Positions 19,017 to 27,897 of a stretch of 64,000 nucleotides of DNA are shown here, in pieces (position 1 is the first letter of the stretch; each line of letters opens with the position of its first letter). Under the pieces are notes generated by a model that was not told the DNA's origin, did not search any database, and worked only from the letters and a program-made list of their open reading frames with translations. The translations under genes and the position numbers were made by a program. Source of the stretch: Daphnia carinata (lineage: Eukaryota > Arthropoda > Branchiopoda > Diplostraca > Daphniidae); contig NW_026712553.1 in the NCBI RefSeq assembly GCF_022539665.2, positions 1 to 64,000 of the forward strand, read 5' to 3'.

Positions 19017-21617
19017 ATGACTGATAATATTTTCCACAGTAGGCCTAAACTTTCTCGAACGCCTGTTGCCGCTACTAATATTTCTGTTGAGGCCACTACA
19101 CCTATTGACGAATCTGTAGCGAGAGCTATCAATTTTGAAGCATTACCCACTGCTAAGTCTGCCGTTGCTGATAAGTTTACGGGGTGTAAGACTTCCAATA
19201 GGAAAACAAACGCTATTAAAAAGTCCGCTTCCCCTGTTTTAAAACCAAGGGCGATTCCTGATAGCTCTCAGAAGAGGAAGTTAAGATCAAATTCCGCATA
19301 CGAGTCGGTACCTGGTCTAGACATATCGAACGCTCGCAAACCTCAGGTCCAGCGCACAGAGAAAACCTCGACTTTTACGAAGTCACCCTCCCTTTTAGAC
19401 AGAATTGTAGGACATCTTTCGCCAAAACGAAGGTCCGTTTCCCAGCAAACTTCTCCCACCAAATCTTTCTCGATTGCCGTTTCGAATTTCTTTTCGGAAA
19501 AGAGAGCAGCCAATGGAAGAACAGCTCAACGTGAGTCTCAAGCATCTTTTGCAAGAAGTCAAAAAGAACGAAAACAACATCTTTCAGTCACCGAAAAGCC
19601 AGCTGCCGTTCCTATTACTAACCCTCCAAAGCCTCAAGGAGAGGGAGAAGGATTTTCAGTCAAGCGACCCGAAAATCTGGGATCACCTTGTCCAGTTGAT
19701 GCTCGACGTCCAGAGGAATTACCACGTGGAACAGCCGACGCAGACGAATTGGAAACAACCGAGGATTCTCCTGAAGTACCTGACATCCATTCTGGAAGTG
19801 AAAGTCAGTGGACCGATACCGAAGAAGACGAAGAAGCAGACAGGGGAGGTTGTGACGGAGCTCAAGGGGATTTTCACCCGGCACGCGAGACAGGTTTTGA
19901 CTTGTCTACACGGTCAAATCTACAATCTCATCGATCTGCAAAAGATCACACCAACGAGAGCGGGAAGAATTTTCGGGTTCGTTCCGAGAAAAGATATCGA
20001 AACCACCGACGAGGACGGCAGATACGTGGAGATAATCACCGTAGTGAGCGACATATCAATCCATCTGGAAGAAATCTTAGTGGCATCACAACGAGCATTC
20101 TTGAAGGAAGTGAACAACCTAGCGTCGTACTTGGAAAAACTAAACTTAATCAACAATTTGGAGGTGCTGCAACCAGAAATTCAACTTCTCTTGGACAAAC
20201 TGAACAATTTTCCGGAAGCCAACAACCCAGTCAACGCACAGGAGGCCAACAACATCAAACCACTAATCACGCAAACGGAAATACGATTGAAACAAGCGCT
20301 GTTGTGCATACAAACGAACATTACCCAACTACAAGCCACACCGGCCCAACACACATCGCCGCTGTCGGAAACAACCTCGCAAGAACGGCGGACACACAGC
20401 AGACGCCAACGTTGCAGACGATCAATCAATCGAATCGTTCCTCACATCCAACCCTCCAGACGACCGGAAGAGATACCAGAGGGCATCAGGCAATTTCGAG
20501 TGGCATTCCAGAACTCCCTCCGAATCCACAACGAGGAACAATAAATTTCCCTTCATTTAATCCAAACATGGCTAGTTCTTCATCCCCATCACGGGCAGCC
20601 ACGGTCAACGACTTGAACGATCTTCAGACTACCCAACATACCTTCGCGCGCTTACAACTGCTTCCTTCTTTTTCAGGGAGTCCAATTTCTCGTTTTGATT
20701 CCTGGATCGAATCCTTTGAAAGCGTAGTTGAGGGGTCAGGATGGTCAGAGGAGAAGGTTATTCAGATGTTGCGAGCAAAAATGACTGATAAGGCTTTTTC
20801 CGTAGTGCAAAATATTGTCAAAGATCATCCTCATGACTATACGTCTATTAAAGAAGCTTTACTTGATCACTTTCACGGGGACGAAAACGTTGACTTGTAT
20901 ATTAAGAAATTTAATAAGGCTAAACGGAAACCGGGAGAAAAAATAATTGATTATGCTCATCGTCTTCAGGAAATCTTTAAAAAAGCGTATCCTGTAGGCC
21001 ATATCGAGCGTTCCTTTTCAATTATTCTCATGCAGAAATTTATCGAAGGTTTGGATTCCAAGTTACAGGCGAAAGTTAAGTACAAAGAATTTGGCGACTT
21101 TAACGCACTGGTTGCAACGACACGCGTTTATGCTGTTCGCTTGGAAGCACTCGAATCTGACCGTGAAAAACATGAGTTTGTTAGGGCGATCGACGAGTCG
21201 AAAGGTGTAGAAAATACAGAATTGCATGAGATTAAGCAGATGTTAATCGATCAGAAAGCAATAGTCAATCAGGCCGTCGCGAATATACGTCAAGGGAACA
21301 AGATCGTAGACACTCCGAAATCGGAGAAGGATGAAATTAAAGACGCGCTGCGCGAGCTCAGTCAGGCGGTCAAACAACTCCAAATTAATAAGAAGGATAA
21401 TGCTCTTCTTCGGCGGGTGCCCCATATAAAAAAAGGGTATCATTTCAAACAGGCAACGGCAATCGGGAAAGGAACTGGAAGACAAACCCTCCACCTTTCC
21501 CTAAGAGTAACACCCACCCGTATCAAGGGGATAAGAACCAAAATAGGCCTACAAATTATATGCCATCTTCGCCAAGATCTGGTCATAATCCGAACAATGG
21601 GCCTATTGAGAATGTAA
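19017..21617 (+). CDS. gag: Gypsy-2 gag with long disordered N-terminal extension
   Basis: The ATG at 19017 (context ACAATGA) opens 866 residues. Residues 1-517 are low complexity, rich in Ser, Thr, Arg, Asn and Gln with an acidic patch near residue 270. A Gag core follows from a second candidate ATG at 20568 (MASSSSPSRAATVNDLNDLQ), with LLPSFSGSPISRFDSWIESF and YIKKFNKAKRKPGEKIIDYA typical of retrotransposon Gag. After residue about 806 the zero frame turns to poor sequence, while zinc knuckles continue in the -1 frame from the heptamer at 21428. So this frame makes a Gag without nucleocapsid unless the ribosome shifts. Residues 166-510 overlap another ORF completely. Confidence 0.85.
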   Translation: MTDNIFHSRPKLSRTPVAATNISVEATTPIDESVARAINFEALPTAKSAVADKFTGCKTSNRKTNAIKKSASPVLKPRAIPDSSQKRKLRSNSAYESVPGLDISNARKPQVQRTEKTSTFTKSPSLLDRIVGHLSPKRRSVSQQTSPTKSFSIAVSNFFSEKRAANGRTAQRESQASFARSQKERKQHLSVTEKPAAVPITNPPKPQGEGEGFSVKRPENLGSPCPVDARRPEELPRGTADADELETTEDSPEVPDIHSGSESQWTDTEEDEEADRGGCDGAQGDFHPARETGFDLSTRSNLQSHRSAKDHTNESGKNFRVRSEKRYRNHRRGRQIRGDNHRSERHINPSGRNLSGITTSILEGSEQPSVVLGKTKLNQQFGGAATRNSTSLGQTEQFSGSQQPSQRTGGQQHQTTNHANGNTIETSAVVHTNEHYPTTSHTGPTHIAAVGNNLARTADTQQTPTLQTINQSNRSSHPTLQTTGRDTRGHQAISSGIPELPPNPQRGTINFPSFNPNMASSSSPSRAATVNDLNDLQTTQHTFARLQLLPSFSGSPISRFDSWIESFESVVEGSGWSEEKVIQMLRAKMTDKAFSVVQNIVKDHPHDYTSIKEALLDHFHGDENVDLYIKKFNKAKRKPGEKIIDYAHRLQEIFKKAYPVGHIERSFSIILMQKFIEGLDSKLQAKVKYKEFGDFNALVATTRVYAVRLEALESDREKHEFVRAIDESKGVENTELHEIKQMLIDQKAIVNQAVANIRQGNKIVDTPKSEKDEIKDALRELSQAVKQLQINKKDNALLRRVPHIKKGYHFKQATAIGKGTGRQTLHLSLRVTPTRIKGIRTKIGLQIICHLRQDLVIIRTMGLLRM
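19513..20544 (+). CDS. Overprinted ORF inside gag, unknown helical protein
   Basis: This frame (+1 relative to gag) is open for about 357 codons, with the first ATG at 19513 (MEEQLNVSLKHLLQEVKKNE), giving 343 residues. Composition is protein-like: regular Leu/Ile/Val spacing with charged residues, for example IWDHLVQLMLDVQRNYHVEQ, HLEEILVASQRAFLKEVNNL and LKQALLCIQTNITQLQ, predicting mostly alpha-helix. The gag frame over the same bases is disordered. The ORF ends at TAA 20544, only 23 nt before the ATG of the canonical Gag core at 20568, so termination-reinitiation or leaky scanning could link them. No family recognised. It may be an accessory protein, or the true first ORF. Confidence 0.6.
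   Translation: MEEQLNVSLKHLLQEVKKNENNIFQSPKSQLPFLLLTLQSLKEREKDFQSSDPKIWDHLVQLMLDVQRNYHVEQPTQTNWKQPRILLKYLTSILEVKVSGPIPKKTKKQTGEVVTELKGIFTRHARQVLTCLHGQIYNLIDLQKITPTRAGRIFGFVPRKDIETTDEDGRYVEIITVVSDISIHLEEILVASQRAFLKEVNNLASYLEKLNLINNLEVLQPEIQLLLDKLNNFPEANNPVNAQEANNIKPLITQTEIRLKQALLCIQTNITQLQATPAQHTSPLSETTSQERRTHSRRQRCRRSINRIVPHIQPSRRPEEIPEGIRQFRVAFQNSLRIHNEEQ
21428..21434 (+). promoter_or_regulatory. -1 frameshift heptamer A_AAA_AAA (gag to nucleocapsid)
   Basis: The gag codons ATA AAA AAA GGG contain A_AAA_AAA in register. A -1 slip gives AGG GTA TCA and continues without a stop into the zinc-knuckle segment. Alternatively a one-base change in the A7 run produced the shift, and the site would then be a mutation. 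Confidence 0.6.
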
Positions 21618-21814
21618 TAACTTGCAACTATTGTGGGTTTCGGGGTCACACACAATCGGAGTGCCGTAAATTTCAACGGTATATGTTGGAACAAGCACAG
21701 CCCTCAATTTGCTATTCTTGCCGTGAGATCGGCCATAAATCAAACAATTGTCCCAAGTATAGGGCCAGTAGGCCTAATATTCCGGGTCCCCCTCAGCATC
21801 AGGGAAACCAATAA
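21435..21814 (+). CDS. gag: Gypsy-2 nucleocapsid segment, two CCHC knuckles
   Basis: The -1 frame after the A7 run encodes SFQTGNGNRERNWKTNPPPF, then CNYCGFRGHTQSEC and CYSCREIGHKSNNC, two zinc knuckles of the retroviral CX2CX4HX4C type, ending at TAA 21812-21814. A bare ORF could start only at ATG 21560, which would still include both knuckles. Having the nucleocapsid out of the gag frame is unusual for Gypsy elements. Confidence 0.8.
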
Positions 21815-24800
21815 GTATCAACTGTAACTTCGGGTCAGTTGATAGGGTACCTCAGTTGAAATCCCGACAAGTTGCGAAATTAACAACAATAATAAACGAA
21901 TCGACCCCCAGAATTCCATTACAAATTTTTCAGATCCCTTTACAGGCATTATTTGACACAGGCGCGTCTAGAAGCATAATTCACGAGAAGATATTTCAAA
22001 AGCTTCCCTCGAGAAATCAAGTAACCTGCAGTCAGCTTGATTTCGATTTATACGATGTGGGAGATAACAAGTTGCATACGCTGGGTAAAGTTACATTGCC
22101 CGTACGTTACGGAGAGTCCGTTTTACGGCAAGAGTTCATTGTTACAAATGGTGTTTCTGAAGACTGTATCCTTGGATGGGATGCAATCCAGAAACACGGG
22201 TTTCGGCTTGACGGAGAAGCCAAACGTATTTACTTAGCCAGGGATGAGCAGGGATCGGCCATCTCTAGGGCACCAGACATGGCAATTACGACGGTCAAAA
22301 AGACGACGCTAGTTCGTCAGACGGCGCTCGTAATCGCAGCGCAAATGACAGGTTCATTTCCGTATGTCCCCCCTAATAGCACATTTATTTTTACCCCAGC
22401 AGAGGATTTGCCGGCCGGTATTTTTATTGAAGAATTTGTTGGAACTGTATCGGGAGATGGGAAATATCAAATTATGGTCGAAAACCATTCGTTAAGTCAA
22501 GTCATACTTCCTAGGAATACAACCTTAGGCCAAATCGAAGTAATTCATAACGTAATTGGTAAGATTGCCTTATGTCAACCAGAGGAAAAGCCTACACAAA
22601 AACGGGAGCTAGTTTTAATTTCGGAAGTCGACGCTGAATTTCAAGCTCCGCTCTCAAGTTTATTAAATGACTTTCATGACTTGTTCGCAACAAAAGACTC
22701 GGAATTAGGGAGCACTAATCTCATTAAGCATACGATCGATACCCAAGGAAGAGGCCCTATCCGGCAACGACCCTATCGAGTTACGAACCACCAAAGAAAG
22801 ATACTGGAGGATAAAGTGCAGGAAATGATGGACGCAAATGTAATACGATATTCTCATTCTCCATGGGCGTCACCTGTGGTTTTGGTTGAGAAGAAAGGCG
22901 GAGACGTGAGGTTTTGCGTTGATTATCGGAAATTAAATAGCATTACAAAAAAAGATTCATTCCCTATGCCAAGGATTGATGAAACGTTAGATAAATTATA
23001 TGGGAAGAAATTTTTTACGACCCTCGATTTGGCCTCCGGCTACTGGCAAATTCAAGTGAATGAACCATACATTGAAAAAACGGCTTTTGTAGTAGAAAAC
23101 AATCTTTACGAGTTTAAAAGGATGGCGTTTGGCTTGTGCAATGCACCCGCCACATTTCAAAGATTAATGAATTATGTACTGAAAGACGTTTTGGGACATA
23201 AAGCGTTAGTTTATTTGGATGACGTCATTATATTTTCGGATACTTTTGATAATCATTTGAAAGATATTCGGGAAATTTTTACCTTATTGAAAACTGCCAA
23301 TTTAAAATTAAAACTTAAGAAATGTCAATTCGTTAAAAGTTCTGTAAATTATTTGGGCCACGTCATTTCGACTGAGGGAATTAAACCTGATCCTGGAAAA
23401 ATCGACAAAATATTAAATTACAAAACGCCTACTTCTGCCGATGAGGTGAGGTCATTTCTCGGGTTAGCAGGTTATTATAGGAGATTTATTCCCAACTTTG
23501 GTTCAATCGCAAAACCTCTGACTAGGTTAACTCACAAAGATCTTAGTAAAAGACCTTTTACCTGGGGAGACGAAGAACAAGTCGCGTTTGTAAAGTTACG
23601 GACATCCCTGGTTACACCGCCGGTTCTCGCATATCCAAATTTTAATGAAAAATTTATTCTTTTCACTGACGCCTGCGACTATGGTATTGGGGCCGTCTTA
23701 TCTCAAATGCAAAACGGCCAAGAGCACCCGATAGCGTACTCCAGTAGGCAGTTAACTAAGGCGGAAATGAAGTATAGTACAACCGAAAAAGAAGCTCTGG
23801 CAGTCGTGGATGCCATTAAACATTTCCGTCACTATCTCTTGGATAAACCCTTTGAGATAATTAGTGACCATCGTCCTTTGCAGTGGCTTAAAAATCAGAA
23901 GGATAATAATGGAAGGTTAGGGAGGTGGGCCATTTTATTGGCTGCAACAAATTATGAATTAAAATATAGGCCAGGCCGTGTTCACCAGAACGCGGACTGT
24001 TTGTCTAGATTAAAAATAGCTAGCATTCAAACTGGGAAGGATATTAAATTGATCTGCGAAAAACAACAGGAGGACGACCTCTGTATAGCCATCAAGAATT
24101 ATCTGGAAGAAGGAGAGCTGGATGAAATTTTTACATTGTCCAAACCCGAGTGGGTAAAGGAAATTGAATATTTTGAGGTAATTGAAGGAATACTTTATAG
24201 ACGGGAACTGCCATCTCAGAGTAATAAAAGGAACGACACCCATCATCAATTAGTTTTGCCATTATCCCTACGCCACCTAGTGCTTAAAGAATTACACGAC
24301 GCACCGATGGGTGGACATTTGGCATTTTATAAGACCTATATGAAAGTCAAAAATAATTATTATTGGCCCAACATGAGAGGCGATGTTAAAGAATATTGCC
24401 GGGCTTGTGAAGTTTGCATAGCCAACACTGCTTCACCCTATCGAGCACTTTTGCATCCGCACGAAATTGCGAAGGCTCCTTTTGATGTAATTGGAATGGA
24501 CTTCCTGGGTCCTATTACACCAGTTTCGCCCAATGGTAATAGTTACATTTTTGTTATTACAGATTATTTTAGCCGTTGGGTTGAGGCTGTTGCTTTAAAA
24601 GATCAAACTGCTCAGACAACAGCAGAATGTGTATATAAAACTGTTATTGTTAGACATGGTATGCCTAAGGCAATTATTTCTGATCGTGGGACAAATTTCA
24701 CGTCCAAGTTATTTCGCTATTTTTGTAAAAAATTGAAGATCGATCAGAGGTTAACCACCGCTTATAACCCTGCTAGTAATGGGGAGACGGAAAGGTTCAA

Positions 24801-25779
24801 TCGAACTTTAACGTCTATGTTAAGAAAAGAATTAAAAGACGGCGAGCATGCCAATTGGGAAGAAATATTAGATGATGTTTTATTTGCGTATCGTAGCTCG
24901 GTCCACTCTTCGACATTGGACACTCCATATTATTTACTTCACGGTAGGGACCCAAACATTCCTATTAACGAATTTCTTAATGCATCTCCCAAAACATTCA
25001 AATCTTCTTCTGACTATGTTGGGAATCTGACAGAACGTTTGCGTTATAGTTTTCAAAGAGTTAGAGAGGAAAGCGAAAAAGCTAGGAAGCGCCAAAGGGA
25101 ACAATATAACAAGCGCGCGAAAGAAAAACGATATGTGATAGGCGATCGGGTGTTATTGGATATTCGAGTAGTCAAGGAAGGGGATAGCAAGAAATTTACT
25201 TCGAAATATAAAGGGCCTTATAGAATAGTAAACGTTTATTCAAATAATACTGTAGACATTGCTGATAATTCATATATATGTCAGCGTACGCATGTAAATA
25301 GATTAAAACCCTTGTATGAAACAATGCTGTGGAAACATGAGCATTGTCCGCCACTTGAAACCCCTTTGGAATTCGAGAGCCGATTCCGGAAGTCTATTGC
25401 GACTCAAACTAATGTGCGTGAACACGAGCACGATGTCGAAACCGCAAGGCAACAAAACACCGAGTCCGAAGCCGTATCAGAAGTGGTATCAGACACTTAT
25501 TCGGCAAATCATCAACTTGTGCGAGAAGACAATGTGATCGGCCCGTCTCATCTGTCGTTCGAAGGACGATTAACCTCGAGTGACAATTGCGATGTGACGA
25601 ATGATGCTCAGCATCCAATGCCACTTTCCGAAAATACTCCTGTATACGCTGATAGTGATTCCGACCTTCAACAAGTAGAGCCCAAAGATGATGTGACAGC
25701 AGCGTTATTGCATCAAGAAGTCACCCGACGCCCTCAGCGAAATCGGAGAAAACCGATTCGTTACAGGGACGAAATGTAG
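21777..25779 (+). CDS. pol: Gypsy-2 pol polyprotein
   Basis: One uninterrupted frame; its N-terminal end is reached by frameshift (no ATG at the start). Positions below are counted from the TTG at 21856. Protease has FDTGASRSIIH near residue 35. RT has SPWASPVVLVEK, LDLASGYWQ, AFGLCNAPATFQ and YLDDVIIFS near 453. RNase H has FTDACDYGIGAVLSQ near 601. Integrase has an HHCC finger ending CRACEVC (about 815-855), then GMDFLGP (880), SDRGTNF (941) and GETERFNRT (976). A GDRVLLD/GPYRIV GPY-like region follows, with an acidic tail ending RRKPIRYRDEM. All catalytic residues that I can place are present. It should be an active polymerase-integrase. Confidence 0.95.
21802..21808 (+). promoter_or_regulatory. 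-1 frameshift heptamer G_GGA_AAC (nucleocapsid to pol)
   Basis: The codons CAG GGA AAC CAA TAA contain G_GGA_AAC, one codon before the stop. A -1 slip gives CCA ATA AGT and enters the pol frame, which is open from just after a stop near 21775. This is a textbook slippery sequence in exactly the right frame and place. Confidence 0.8.
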
Positions 25780-25828
25780 CGTCATCATACATCCTAGTTC
25801 GATTGCCGAACCAATACCGAGTGATTAC

Positions 25829-25836
25829 TATATAAA
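25829..25836 (+). promoter_or_regulatory. Internal TATA box before the extra ORF
   Basis: ACTATATAAACCG lies 50 nt after the pol stop and about 115 nt before the ATG at 25951. Together with a downstream AATAAA it frames a possible independent transcription unit inside the element. Function is inferred. Confidence 0.45.
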
Positions 25837-25950
25837 CCGTACGTTAAGTGAAGGAAGACACAACTTCTTGTACTCTCTGAGAACAACGACGACAACTGTT
25901 CTGTCTGTTTTGCCATTTCTTCACGTACAAAGAAGCGTTAAGAAGCCAAC

Positions 25951-26475
25951 ATGGACAACAAGTCTGAACCCATCTCTGAGCCCGTGACCAACGACTGGAT
26001 ACCTATGGTGTCCATCCCACTCCCCGTCGCGGAGGCCCTCTTGGTAGACCTCACGACGTCGTCCGGAGACGCCTCGACGGCCGAACGTGACGCGCTGGAT
26101 TCACCAGATCCCTCACCAATCGACGACGAGGAGACCGCGGCCCGGAACCCGCCGGGGACGTCCGAGATGGAGGATGCCATCGATTTTAGCCGCGGCAGAC
26201 CCCGCACCTCGGACTGGCACCTCGATGCAGCCTGGGAGCAGAAGCAGCTGGAAATCAAGACAAATCAGTTGATCGCCCGTCTTCTCATCACCCTGTATGA
26301 CAAGAAATGGAGTGACGCCGTCTTCACCCTAAAGGCGATCCTCGACCTGGACCCCGAAAGGCGCCATCCACCGCTCTATGGTTGGACATCGTGCCACTGG
26401 GACTTGCCCGAGAAGAGACCCAGCACGGACGATCAACAGAAGGACCCCAACGCAAAGAAGCCGAGATACTTCTAA
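25951..26475 (+). CDS. Extra ORF between pol and env, unknown function
   Basis: The ATG at 25951 opens 174 residues: MDNKSEPISEPVTNDWIPMV, an acidic disordered middle (SPDPSPIDDEETAARNPPG), then a likely helical part (WEQKQLEIKTNQLIARLLIT, DAVFTLKAILDL) and a basic end NAKKPRYF. The second half, with QLIARLLITLYDKKWSDAVF, vaguely recalls protein-binding helices of SEC31-like proteins, but I do not rely on that. Third codon positions are G/C-rich, unlike the A/T-rich gag and pol around it, which suggests a different origin. It is flanked by a TATA box, an AATAAA signal and a genomic poly(A) tract. A captured cellular mRNA is one explanation; an old accessory gene is another. Confidence 0.65.
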   Translation: MDNKSEPISEPVTNDWIPMVSIPLPVAEALLVDLTTSSGDASTAERDALDSPDPSPIDDEETAARNPPGTSEMEDAIDFSRGRPRTSDWHLDAAWEQKQLEIKTNQLIARLLITLYDKKWSDAVFTLKAILDLDPERRHPPLYGWTSCHWDLPEKRPSTDDQQKDPNAKKPRYF

Positions 26476-26671
26476 GTCGTACGAGGACAACCGAAGAAAT
26501 CGAGGAAGGAGGAAGCTTTTTCATTCGACCCTCTTTCAGTCCTCGTTATGTGTTATTCCTGATATTTCTCCTTCAATTTTTATGTTTACATTTACCATAC
26601 TTTAATATTTACCTTTATTTTGATTTCACATACCAATATTCGCTTTAACTCTCCTTGCTGCTATCCATCGA

Positions 26672-26677
26672 AATAAA
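26672..26677 (+). terminator. Polyadenylation signal after the extra ORF
   Basis: AATAAA lies 26 nt before a run of about 38 A residues (from 26703), the spacing found at the end of a processed mRNA. Confidence 0.6.
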
Positions 26678-26701
26678 CTCATTGGTTGCTTAATCGTTTG
26701 T

Positions 26702-26702
<1 letters not shown>

Positions 26703-26740
<38 letters not shown>
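26703..26740 (+). repeat. Poly(A) tract inside Gypsy-2
   Basis: About 38 consecutive A after TTTGTC, then AGAGAGAAGAAAAG. Its position after AATAAA suggests a reverse-transcribed poly(A) tail. A second A run at about 27173-27195 lacks a nearby AATAAA. Confidence 0.7.
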
Positions 26741-26743
<3 letters not shown>

Positions 26744-27897
26744 AGAAGAAAAGAAAAAAAATAGAAACAAAACATGATAATAAAACACTTAGTGGCTAAC
26801 AAACAACAATATCTATGAACGTATTATCCGTTACAACATGTATCTTGTTTTTCATGTCGTGCACTTTAACTTTCTCAATTTACGCCCCGTAGTCATTCCC
26901 TTGTTTGACAGCCCATAGTATAAGTCCACATAGATTCTGATAAGTAGAGCCTTTTGAGTAGAGAAAAAAAAATAATAAATAACAAAAAATCTTTTGCTTC
27001 AGAAAAAAATTTTTAGCTTGATCATACCTTCATCAAGACCCGTAAATGAGTGTCACAACATATCAATTTAGTAGTCACAAATTAAGTAGCTCCCCTTTGT
27101 AGATTCCTATTGCCAAACTAACACGGTAGATGTGGAGACATTACCATACTAACCAAAAAAAACAACACCAAAAAAAAAAAAAAAAAAAAAAAAAAGGGAT
27201 AAGAAAGAAAAGAAATACCTTTATATATTGTCAAAAACACATATATAACGCACAAATGATTTTCTGAACCGCAATGTCAAATTTCGTTTCCTATTTCCCT
27301 TCCTATCTCCTACACGTCACTTTCGTTATTTTTCAACGAATAGGTCCAAATCGTAGCCGTAACTTTTATACTCTCATTCCAATATGCCACGCAATACTGT
27401 TCACTTTCCCTTTCGTTCGTACACTACAGCTTGGCCATAGCCAACATCAAGAATACAGTATTAGCGCCGCCTCCCTTTTCCTGGAACTAATACTACTCTT
27501 GGACCTTGGACCTTCGCGGCAAAATCCTTTCCCGTCGCAAACTTCTAAACGTTTCTTTTCTCGTTTTCCCTGATCAACTGTCCTGTATTTTCTTAATTTT
27601 TCTTTCCGATAATTATGGTCATCTTTTTCTCTTTCCAACGATACTAAATAATATAAAAAACAAGTTGTCCTTCCCCCTTAAAACAAAACTTTATTCTAGT
27701 GCCCTCTTTCCTTTCTCTTTTCCGTAGCCTACTAATAAAGCCGACGGGAAAAGCCGTTGACCTTGCGACAGCCGTAGGCTATTTTTCCATTTCCTCACTT
27801 CTTCTTGTATGTTTTTGTTTTGTTTTGTGTTACTTAGTTAAGAAGCCCACACGATGACATTTTTCTTTTGTTAAGTCACATATTTTCTTTTGTCTGT
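26741..27897 (+). other. Gypsy-2 spacer between extra ORF and env
   Basis: AT-rich with an A run at 27173-27195 and a pyrimidine-rich stretch before env. Open frames here look like low-complexity translations of T-rich sequence and are not called. A splice acceptor for env would be expected here. Candidates exist but none can be chosen. Confidence 0.4.

Noticed and set aside
27274-27727. Hydrophobic frames in the Gypsy-2 pol-env spacer
   Set aside because: Phe/Leu/Ser-rich readings of pyrimidine-rich DNA without start context or motifs.
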